Assembly: GCA_017425765.1 (NCBI GenBank)
Contig: JAFOXE010000151.1
Span: 1-5,237 of the forward strand
DNA: 5,237 nucleotides
Reading direction: 5' to 3'
From: Paraprevotella sp.
Lineage (GTDB): Bacteria; Bacteroidota; Bacteroidia; Bacteroidales; Bacteroidaceae
The notes beneath the pieces are model-generated. The model had not been told where the DNA came from. It saw nothing but the letters and a program-made list of their open reading frames with translations, and searched no databases. A program made the position numbers and the translations under genes. This document shows positions 1-5,237 of this stretch, piece after piece. How positions within the stretch are numbered: the first letter of the stretch is position 1; each line of letters opens with the position of its first letter.

Positions 1-454
1 CGGAGGTGTGCGCAAAGAACTTGAGCGTAGGGGTGTTGATATGATGAACTTGACCGCAAAGGAAGTACGTGAGGTTATCATTGAGATACGTGAAGGGAAA
101 TTGCCTGATCCGAAGGTGCAAGGTAATGCCGGAAGTTTTTTTATGAATCCTGTAGTGGAGCGTAATGTATATGTTCAGCTGGCCGAAAAATACCCGCAAA
201 TACCTCATTTTGATGTCGATGATCAGAACGTAAAAATTCCGGCCGGTTGGCTTATCGAGCAATGCGGATGGAAAGGTAAATCTTTAGGTGCTGCCGGCGT
301 TCATGACAAACAGGCTTTGGTGTTGGTTAATAGAGGTGGTGCTGTAGGTAGCGATGTGGCTGCTTTGTCGGATGCCATTCGTGCCGATGTTAAAGAAAAA
401 TTTGGTATAGATATTCATCCGGAGGTGAACTTTATAGAATCGAGTAGACGATGA
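1..454 (+). CDS. murB: UDP-N-acetylmuramate dehydrogenase (MurB), C-terminal part, 5' truncated by window edge
   Basis: MurB is the cytoplasmic FAD enzyme that uses NADPH to reduce UDP-GlcNAc-enolpyruvate to UDP-MurNAc, the second committed step of peptidoglycan precursor synthesis. Only about 150 C-terminal codons are here. The reading frame is open to the left edge, so the GTG at position 8 is an internal valine and not a start. The MurB C-terminal domain is clear. The [12 protein letters not shown] motif carries the serine (codon 134-136) corresponding to the catalytic proton-donor Ser of E. coli MurB. It is followed by [18 protein letters not shown], the [10 protein letters not shown] strand, and the terminal HPEVNFI with the conserved active-site Glu (codon 422-424). 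The spacing without large loss fits the E. coli-like (type I) layout. The stop overlaps the next gene's ATG (ATGA, 451-454), so the two are probably translationally coupled. The N-terminal FAD-binding domain lies outside the window. Confidence 0.96.
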   Translation, partial: GGVRKELERRGVDMMNLTAKEVREVIIEIREGKLPDPKVQGNAGSFFMNPVVERNVYVQLAEKYPQIPHFDVDDQNVKIPAGWLIEQCGWKGKSLGAAGVHDKQALVLVNRGGAVGSDVAALSDAIRADVKEKFGIDIHPEVNFIESSRR

Positions 455-1212
455 ACATTACATTTTTAGGGACAGGAACAAGCACCGGAGTACCGCAGAT
501 TGGGTGTACTTGTAAAATATGTAGTAGCAATGATCCACGCGACCGTCGTTTACGTGCTTCGGCGTTGGTAGAAACAGATTCTACCCGTGTCTTGATTGAT
601 TGTGGACCTGATTTTCGTGAGCAAATGCTGAAGGTGCCTTTTGGTAAGATTGACGGTGTGTTGCTCACTCACGAGCACTACGACCATGTGGGAGGTCTTG
701 ACGATTTGCGGCCGTTTTGTGCGTTTGGTGATGTTGACCTCTACTCTGACGATTATGCTGCAACGCATCTTGAAGAAAGAATGCCTTATTGTTTCGGGAA
801 AAAGTTGTACCCTGGAGTGCCGCAATTACGCTTAAATAGAATGAAACCGCACGATAGTGTACAAATAGGTGATATTAAGGTTACGGCAATTCATGTGATG
901 CATGCTAAGTTACCCATATTAGGATATCGCTTGAATAATTTGGTGTACATAACCGATATGCTTACGCTGCCCGATAGTGAATGGCCTTTGTTGCAAAACG
1001 TGGACACGTTGGTCGTCAATGCTCTACGTCATACACCTCATTATTCTCATCAAACGGTGGAAATGGCTTGTGACTTTGCCCGTAAAGTTGGGGCACGAAG
1101 AACTTTCTTCATTCATATGGGGCACGAAGTGGAATTACATGAAGTAGAAAATTCACTTTTACCAGAAGGTATTCAGCTTGCCTACGATGGTTTAATGCAT
1201 GAGGTGCTTTGA
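451..1212 (+). CDS. PhnP-like MBL-fold metal-dependent hydrolase (phosphoribosyl 1,2-cyclic phosphodiesterase family, COG1235)
   Basis: This is a complete 253-residue protein of the metallo-beta-lactamase superfamily, nearly the same length as E. coli PhnP (about 252). It starts with the family strand [13 protein letters not shown]. The main metal site is visible as THEHYDH (His74, His76, Asp78, His79), His151, Asp169 and His222, with His200 as the likely extra active-site histidine. An accessory zinc site is also conserved: Cys19, Cys21 and Cys24 in GCTCKIC, plus His225 in HMGH. That set is characteristic of PhnP rather than of generic MBL hydrolases. PhnP hydrolyses 5-phosphoribosyl 1,2-cyclic phosphate in phosphonate breakdown, but no phn genes are seen here. 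The true substrate (a cyclic phosphodiester or another small phosphodiester) is therefore an inference. No signal peptide is present, so it is cytoplasmic. The ATG overlaps the murB stop by 4 bases, which fixes the start and implies co-expression. Confidence 0.9.
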   Translation: MNITFLGTGTSTGVPQIGCTCKICSSNDPRDRRLRASALVETDSTRVLIDCGPDFREQMLKVPFGKIDGVLLTHEHYDHVGGLDDLRPFCAFGDVDLYSDDYAATHLEERMPYCFGKKLYPGVPQLRLNRMKPHDSVQIGDIKVTAIHVMHAKLPILGYRLNNLVYITDMLTLPDSEWPLLQNVDTLVVNALRHTPHYSHQTVEMACDFARKVGARRTFFIHMGHEVELHEVENSLLPEGIQLAYDGLMHEVL

Positions 1213-1321
1213 TTTCGACTTAATCACTTGCTTATTTGCATTATATGATGCAGACGAGTTATTGGACTTTTCTATAGATTTGTTTGTTGTGTTCTTTGTT
1301 AGTAGAATAAGCTAGTTGCTT
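1213..1321. other. Convergent intergenic gap with only weak hairpins
   Basis: This 109-base gap separates the convergent ends of the MBL hydrolase gene (plus) and the large exported-protein gene (minus). Two weak inverted repeats are visible. TGCAT/ATGCA at 1237-1241 and 1248-1252 has a 6-base loop and can gain one wobble and one further pair. AAGC/GCTT at 1309-1312 and 1318-1321 is followed by a short T run on the plus strand. Neither is a convincing intrinsic terminator, because the stems are short and there is no long T tract. A shared bidirectional termination zone is plausible from the layout only. No ORF, RNA gene or promoter is evident. Confidence 0.5.
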
Positions 1322-4249
1322 TTATCGAGATAGTAAGAACTTCAATATCCCTGCCATCATTTTACGGCGAGTTTCTGTGGACTTGATGCTTTCGTAAGGG
1401 AAACCTAAACTCATACAACGATAGTCGTTGCCCGAGTAAGCTACGGCTGCACTGTGACCTCCGTTTTGATAGAGCATGGTGCAGAAAGAACCATTACCAG
1501 CAGGTGTCAGACAGTCGGCCCATGTTACCGCATAGCGTTTCTCGTTGGGTTGTCGGAAGATGTCGAACGTGCAGTTCATACCATTAAGACCATCTATTTG
1601 CTGTGTAGGTATGCTTCCTCCCGGCACATACTTCAGCACGTTGGCGGTAAAGGTTTGTTCATCTTTTGTCGTCATATCGCTGGCAATATATGCACCGCTA
1701 ACGAGGACATTACCGTGCATACGTGTATAATCTTGTAATGCAGCACGTAGAACCGGAGTAAATGTCTTGTACATTTTCAAACTATAACCATCGAGACGTT
1801 GTAGGCCTAGGATAAGGTCAATGATATCATAGTCATGCATTTTTACATGGCCGTCTTCCAAGGCGCTTCTTGAACATGATGCAATGGAATATATTTGTGT
1901 GCTTTGAATGTCGAATCCGTGCAGTGTAGTGAAATCGAATGTGTTGCCTGCAACTATCATGCCCTCTAACTCCGAACCACTATTGCCTAGACCGAATTCT
2001 CCTTCCAATCCGTAGCCGTTCTTGTTGTAATATAATTGTGCTCCGCAGTAGGTGGGAGATTTTTGCCAAGGCACACCCGGGTCGAGCGTCAAATCAAAAC
2101 CTTGTAGACTGTCATTTTCAAAAGGTTGAGGGCCAGCCAAACGTTGAAAACCATTTACTATGAGAATGGAGGCGCTGCTCTTGGATGAGATAAGTGCACA
2201 TAATTCTTCACTTGGAAGACTTTGTCCGCCATCGTTCACGGCCGTCACCTTAAAACTGTAAAGTATATCCTCTTTTACGGAGAAGGTGAGGTGGGGTTGT
2301 TCACAATAGGTTCCGTTGTCGTAACTTCCATTGTTTTGTTTGGTATATACCACATAACCGGTAGGTTTGGCTGTGGGTTCCAACGCATCTTGTTGAGGAG
2401 TCCATGTAAGTTGGATTTGCTTGTCTTTATGATTCAGGTGTGTAGCAAAATCTTTTATTGGCAAGGGTTGAACTACAGGAGTTGCACTTTGGTGTTGGGT
2501 GGCTGTGTACTTCAAAATGCTTTTATAAATAGCGCGTGCCACAAGGAACTTGAAGTTTGGGTCGTGTCCCATTCGAAGGTCTGCAAAGTTTTGATGCGAT
2601 AATAACTCCAATATCATGGACGGCACCTGGGGCTCACGGGATTCGCTATAGTTTTTATCAAGCATCTTACGTCGCTGCCATGTGCCGTAGGTGCGTCGGA
2701 TGTCATTGTCTATTTGTGTAAGCATTATATCGCACAAGTCGCGTGATGCCAATCGTGAAGGACCGGCTGGAAGACGCCCGTCGTTATGGTCGGTGGTGTA
2801 GATGCCAAGTGTTCCTATATACGAATTGTTTCGACGAAAACCTGCATCGCTGTGTAGGGCAAATGCCATTTCAATAGGTACTTGCAGACCGCTATCTGCC
2901 GGTACGAAAGCACTTCCTCCTGCCAAATAATTGGTCATGTTTGAACGGACGTTGATGTCGTCAGAATAGTCGTTCTCTCCAGATTTAGGGCTATAGACGG
3001 AGTAGGGCATACCGCTCCACTGAGCACTATATCGTGCTCCTTCAAGAAAGCGTGGCATTCCGCTGATTTTAGGAACAGACAGAGTATCGGCGTTGCGAGC
3101 AATATTACCCATGCCGCCGCCAAATCGCACAGCATCTGCTGTAACCATTCCACGATAACTGCTTTGATTGTTCAGCATGACGCAGTTGCGGGCGTTACAT
3201 CCTTTCTCAAACTTAAATGTTCCTAAATACACCCAAGTTCCGCCACCCATACGCTGGTTAACCTTGAACTTGGTGGTTATGCCACCGTGCACCACGCTAT
3301 ATTGTGCATCTGTGATGCTGTTGGGTAGTGAGGCATACGATACATACACCGCATATTCGCCATCTTCCGGAATTTCGGGAGTCCAGGTCAAGGAAGATAG
3401 TTGTGACTTTCGAGTTTGAGTGTGTGCGCCGCGTACAGTACCTGCTTTGAACGGGTTTTCACCATCCAAATACACATCTTTTGTTTTAGCAAATCCCGTA
3501 CCGCACTCATTCCATGCATATTTACCTTCTTGTTCGGTGTAGAATCCTAGGGTGGCCGGGTGATCGTTGTCTATGATTATTTCGTTCTTTTGCCAATCGC
3601 GTTCACGAGGTGTAAATATCACTGCGCCCGCATTCTCCAACATGGGGATGAGTAGCGGAACTACAAAGGATTGGGTAAACAAATCTTCGGTGGTGCAGAA
3701 CAAACGTGGACGTTGCCAGCGCCATTCGAATTTCTTATGGCTGTAGTGATAACCGTGGCTTGCCCACACCGAAAGATGTCGACCTTCAAGTCCGTGTGAA
3801 ATAGAATAAGGACGTGAAATGTTTTTTACCCACGGGTTACCTTTGTAATCGATATCTTTCCAAAGGCGTTTGGTGTCAATCTCGTTGTTCCAAGCATTAG
3901 GTATGAGCGATTCGATAGGGTATTTGCCACCATAAATGATGAGTTTCCAACGGTTGTAGGGAGTTGGGAGTAGTTTTTTTATACTCCGATATATCTCTTT
4001 CGTGTTTTCTACGGTGAAGGGTTGGGCCGCGAAGACGGAATTGGAATGGATATGAACCTCTTTCTGTTGGTTGTCGAGCACCACTTTGTCTAGCTTACAA
4101 CGTTCGGTTTCGGTTGTAAAGGAGGTGGTATAATTCAAAAAGTAGTCGCCCACCTTCTTTCTGAGGGTGCGCTCTACGTTTTGTGCTGTTGCTATAACAG
4201 AAAAACCCAGCAGGAGAATTCCTGCCAGGAGTCTAATTGTTCGGTTCAT
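1322..4249 (-). CDS. Exported multidomain protein: amidase-like fold split by a golvesin/Xly CBD-like domain, with FnIII and a degenerate GATase-like C-terminus ('xanthan lyase'-type)
   Basis: This is a 975-residue protein. Residues 1-22 form a Sec signal peptide: basic MNRTIR, a hydrophobic core, then cleavage after ATA (22/23). No lipobox cysteine or C-terminal sorting domain is apparent, so it is probably periplasmic or released. Residues 23-150 are an unassigned N-terminal region. Residues 155-225 look like the first half of an Amidase_3 (N-acetylmuramoyl-L-alanine amidase) fold, with SHG (His165) and TTED (Glu188) as candidate zinc ligands. Residues about 255-380 resemble the golvesin/Xly carbohydrate-binding-like beta domain. 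Residues 458-580 complete the amidase fold with LHSDAGF (His466, third ligand) and MILELLSHQNFADL (Glu548, catalytic position). Residues 595-688 are fibronectin type III-like. Residues 692-975 resemble the class I glutamine-amidotransferase/ThuA-like C-terminus of this family, with YDIIDLILG, VLVSGAYIASD and SLGFPYESI, but no nucleophilic Cys at the usual elbow. Database names such as 'xanthan lyase' are probably misleading, and peptidoglycan or glycan hydrolysis is inferred. It starts 5 bases after the acyltransferase stop, so it is last in the operon. Confidence 0.85.
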   Translation of the reverse strand: MNRTIRLLAGILLLGFSVIATAQNVERTLRKKVGDYFLNYTTSFTTETERCKLDKVVLDNQQKEVHIHSNSVFAAQPFTVENTKEIYRSIKKLLPTPYNRWKLIIYGGKYPIESLIPNAWNNEIDTKRLWKDIDYKGNPWVKNISRPYSISHGLEGRHLSVWASHGYHYSHKKFEWRWQRPRLFCTTEDLFTQSFVVPLLIPMLENAGAVIFTPRERDWQKNEIIIDNDHPATLGFYTEQEGKYAWNECGTGFAKTKDVYLDGENPFKAGTVRGAHTQTRKSQLSSLTWTPEIPEDGEYAVYVSYASLPNSITDAQYSVVHGGITTKFKVNQRMGGGTWVYLGTFKFEKGCNARNCVMLNNQSSYRGMVTADAVRFGGGMGNIARNADTLSVPKISGMPRFLEGARYSAQWSGMPYSVYSPKSGENDYSDDINVRSNMTNYLAGGSAFVPADSGLQVPIEMAFALHSDAGFRRNNSYIGTLGIYTTDHNDGRLPAGPSRLASRDLCDIMLTQIDNDIRRTYGTWQRRKMLDKNYSESREPQVPSMILELLSHQNFADLRMGHDPNFKFLVARAIYKSILKYTATQHQSATPVVQPLPIKDFATHLNHKDKQIQLTWTPQQDALEPTAKPTGYVVYTKQNNGSYDNGTYCEQPHLTFSVKEDILYSFKVTAVNDGGQSLPSEELCALISSKSSASILIVNGFQRLAGPQPFENDSLQGFDLTLDPGVPWQKSPTYCGAQLYYNKNGYGLEGEFGLGNSGSELEGMIVAGNTFDFTTLHGFDIQSTQIYSIASCSRSALEDGHVKMHDYDIIDLILGLQRLDGYSLKMYKTFTPVLRAALQDYTRMHGNVLVSGAYIASDMTTKDEQTFTANVLKYVPGGSIPTQQIDGLNGMNCTFDIFRQPNEKRYAVTWADCLTPAGNGSFCTMLYQNGGHSAAVAYSGNDYRCMSLGFPYESIKSTETRRKMMAGILKFLLSR

Positions 4250-4254
4250 TTTAT

Positions 4255-4809
4255 CTATTCTAATCCGGTGGCAAAAAGTGCGGGATGCTTACCAGAGAAG
4301 TTCTTGAAATATTCTTTTATCTCTGTCATTTGTGCATCCACATCTCCATTGGGTATAATTACTTTTGTGCAAGTAACTAGTTTGCTTTTGAAGTCCAATC
4401 CATATAGGTGTATAGGTAAATTGGCTTTAAGTGCTATATAGTAGAAGCCTTTTTTCCACTCGGTGGTACGTTTACGTGTGCCTTCCGGTGTGATGCACAA
4501 TTGGAAACTCTTGGCTTGATTGGCTACGTCTGCCAATTGGTCGGTCATACTGGTGCGTTTGCTTCGGTATACGGGTATTCCGCCCAAACTTCGCATCATG
4601 CAACCCATGGGCCAAAAGAACCATTCCTTTTTCATTAAGAAGTTGGCTTTAATACCTTCTGCTCTACTATATAACATACCCATGATGAAGTCCATATTGC
4701 TTGTATGGGGTGCCAAGGCAATGATGCACTTTTCACATAATGGGGTTGTCACTTCAACTTTCCATTTCATTACTTTGAAAAGTATGAAACGACATAGTTT
4801 TTGTATCAT
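4255..4809 (-). CDS. PlsC-like 1-acylglycerol-3-phosphate acyltransferase family protein (short form)
   Basis: This is a 184-residue member of the PlsC/LPLAT acyltransferase family, which transfers acyl chains from acyl-ACP or acyl-CoA to a glycerophospholipid or another hydroxyl/amine acceptor at the inner membrane. Motif I (HX4D) is APHTSNMDF, with His35 and Asp40 as the catalytic dyad. Residues 59-72 (MKKEWFFWPMG) match the region before motif II, GGIPVYR at 76-82 is motif II, and TPEGTRKR with EGTR at 109-112 is motif III, the acceptor-phosphate-binding motif. GFYYIALKANLPI at 121-133 is the usual helix leading into motif IV. It is shorter than E. coli PlsC (about 245) and has no convincing N-terminal transmembrane helix, so membrane association would be peripheral. 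The HTSN-D variant is frequent in short bacterial homologues whose acceptor is untested, so true PlsC activity is not certain. The gene lies 19 bases after the small upstream gene and 5 bases before the exported-protein gene, and no separate promoter is seen. Confidence 0.9.
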   Translation of the reverse strand: MIQKLCRFILFKVMKWKVEVTTPLCEKCIIALAPHTSNMDFIMGMLYSRAEGIKANFLMKKEWFFWPMGCMMRSLGGIPVYRSKRTSMTDQLADVANQAKSFQLCITPEGTRKRTTEWKKGFYYIALKANLPIHLYGLDFKSKLVTCTKVIIPNGDVDAQMTEIKEYFKNFSGKHPALFATGLE

Positions 4810-4828
4810 AAGGATAGGGGTGTCGAAA

Positions 4829-5098
4829 TTAGATGAGGGCGGTAATGGCGTCGATTATTTCACTTGTTTCCTTGTTGAAATCTTCTCTTAGTTTTTTGAT
4901 GTATGCACGAACTGCAAATTTTTCAATATGATTTGCGCGGCTCAACATCTCGTTTTGCAAGGTTAAAATGCGGACCATTACGGGGTCAACATCTGCTTGA
5001 GCCAATTCTTTGTTGTAGTGCTTTACGGCTACACACTCGGCAAATAGTTCGCTGCAGATAAAATTGACGCTCTTTTTTAGATCTCTTTTGTTAGCCAT
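4829..5098 (-). CDS. Small hypothetical alpha-helical protein, probably conserved in Bacteroidales
   Basis: This is an 89-residue cytoplasmic protein (no signal peptide or membrane segment) with no function I can name. The sequence is rich in Lys, Glu, Ala and Leu and looks entirely helical. There is a first helix around residues 6-35 (with Cys15 and Cys22), a short break at DVDP (36-39), and a second long amphipathic stretch from about 40 to 86 that could form a helical hairpin or a small bundle. The opening MANKRDLKK followed by an ICSELFAEC-type segment is one I recall from Bacteroides hypothetical proteins, but I cannot confirm this here. It is likely a real gene: it has a well-matched Bacteroidetes promoter upstream, the ATG sits about 60 bases downstream of the expected transcript start, and it heads a compact operon with the acyltransferase and the exported protein. 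The leader before ATG is A-rich with no Shine-Dalgarno, which is normal for this phylum. Confidence 0.8.
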   Translation of the reverse strand: MANKRDLKKSVNFICSELFAECVAVKHYNKELAQADVDPVMVRILTLQNEMLSRANHIEKFAVRAYIKKLREDFNKETSEIIDAITALI

Positions 5099-5140
5099 GA
5101 TTCTGTTGTTTTAATAAGTTTCTGTTTTCGATGATTTTTA

Positions 5141-5157
5141 TCTGTCGTGTGGACAGA
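5141..5157 (-). other. Perfect 6-bp hairpin at the start of the operon leader
   Basis: TCTGTC and GACAGA (5141-5146 and 5152-5157) form a perfect 6-bp stem with a 5-base GTGTG/CACAC loop. It sits just downstream of the predicted -7 element, so it would lie at or very near the 5' end of the operon transcript. It has no following U tract, so it is not a terminator. It could be a transcript-stabilising 5' stem or a small palindromic operator, and its role is not demonstrated. Confidence 0.45.
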
Positions 5158-5158
5158 C

Positions 5159-5217
5159 TTGACAAAAGTAGCAAAAAAAATAGCATCGGCAATAGCTTGT
5201 AGAAAAAACTTTGTCAA
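5159..5217. repeat. 8-bp inverted repeat flanking the promoter
   Basis: TTGACAAA (5159-5166) and TTTGTCAA (5210-5217) are exact reverse complements. With one extra base allowed, the match extends outward to ACTTGACAAAAGT against ACTTTGTCAA. The arms are centred near 5188. The inner arm overlaps the -7 box and the outer arm lies upstream of the -33 element, an arrangement that could serve as a paired operator. In such an A/T-rich region a chance match is quite possible. Confidence 0.3.
5163..5192 (-). promoter_or_regulatory. Bacteroidetes-type sigma-ABfr promoter for the three-gene minus-strand operon
   Basis: On the minus strand the -7 box TACTTTTG (5170 to 5163) matches the Bacteroidetes consensus TAnnTTTG at every fixed position. 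A TTG (5192 to 5190) lies exactly 19 bases upstream as the -33 element. Transcription would be expected to start near 5155-5160, giving a 5' leader of about 60 bases before the ATG at 5098. No second good match is seen in the short gaps between the downstream genes. The TTGACA-like string at about 5219-5214 is not paired with a -10 box and is unlikely to matter in this phylum. Confidence 0.75.
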
Positions 5218-5237
5218 AAATCTTCTTCGTCTTCTTC
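5214..5237 (-). CDS. Possible C-terminal tail of an upstream minus-strand gene (acidic, ending EEDEEDF)
   Basis: Reading the minus strand from the right edge, one frame gives Glu-Glu-Asp-Glu-Glu-Asp-Phe followed by TGA (5216-5214). An acidic C-terminal tail ending about 22 bases before the -33 element would fit a neighbouring gene in the same direction. Only seven codons are visible and the other two minus-strand frames are also open here, so this is a suggestion from composition and layout, and no family can be assigned. Confidence 0.25.
   Translation of the reverse strand, partial: EEDEEDF

Noticed and set aside
8..10. GTG as a start codon for the first gene
   Set aside because: The frame continues upstream to the window edge, and the protein lacks the MurB FAD-binding domain, so this is an internal codon of a truncated gene.
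420..427. GGAGGT-like Shine-Dalgarno before the MBL hydrolase
   Set aside because: It lies about 25 bases before the ATG, too far, and is explained as coding sequence for the conserved HPEV of MurB.
550..825. Minus-strand open frame opposite the MBL hydrolase
   Set aside because: The plus-strand gene carries a full set of metal-binding motifs here; the antisense frame has none.
1237..1252. Intrinsic terminator after the MBL hydrolase gene
   Set aside because: The stem is only about 5-7 pairs with a wobble and is not followed by a T tract.
2222..2602. 126-codon open frame on the plus strand inside the large exported-protein gene
   Set aside because: It is antisense to a long, domain-rich gene, has no recognisable family features and no promoter; it is a shadow frame.
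4520..4891. 123-codon plus-strand open frame across the acyltransferase and small-protein genes
   Set aside because: It is antisense to the motif-bearing PlsC-like gene and runs across a gene junction, with no recognisable protein features.
1..5237. Mobile element, CRISPR array, tRNA or phage system
   Set aside because: No transposase or integrase motifs, no regularly spaced repeats, no tRNA-like cloverleaf and no terminal inverted repeats were seen on reading both strands.

Overview
The window looks like an ordinary chromosomal stretch of a Bacteroidota genome, probably order Bacteroidales. The reasons are the Bacteroides-like MurB C-terminus, an exported multidomain protein of the Bacteroidales 'xanthan lyase/golvesin-domain' type, gene starts without Shine-Dalgarno sequences, and a promoter matching the Bacteroidetes primary-sigma consensus (TTG-N19-TAnnTTTG). 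I see no insertion sequence, integrase, phage gene, tRNA, rRNA or CRISPR array.

Left part, plus strand (1-1212): the C-terminal half of murB (cut by the window edge) overlaps by 4 bases (ATGA) with a complete PhnP-like metallo-beta-lactamase-fold hydrolase. A 109-base convergent gap with only weak hairpins follows (1213-1321).

Right part, minus strand (5237 to 1322, in transcription order): a possible acidic protein tail at the right edge; a well-matched Bacteroidetes promoter at 5163-5192; a small conserved-looking 89-residue helical protein; 19 bases later a short PlsC-like acyltransferase; and 5 bases later a 975-residue exported protein. The tight spacing and the single visible promoter suggest one three-gene operon.

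Most of the assignable genes concern the cell envelope: peptidoglycan precursor synthesis (MurB), phospholipid or other lipid acylation (PlsC-like), and a secreted enzyme built on an N-acetylmuramoyl-L-alanine-amidase-like fold. In the large protein the putative amidase fold appears to be split by an inserted golvesin/Xly carbohydrate-binding-like domain, and is followed by a fibronectin type III domain and a degenerate glutamine-amidotransferase-like domain. That protein and the unknown small protein heading its operon are the most interesting items. I found no clear evidence of a wholly new system.
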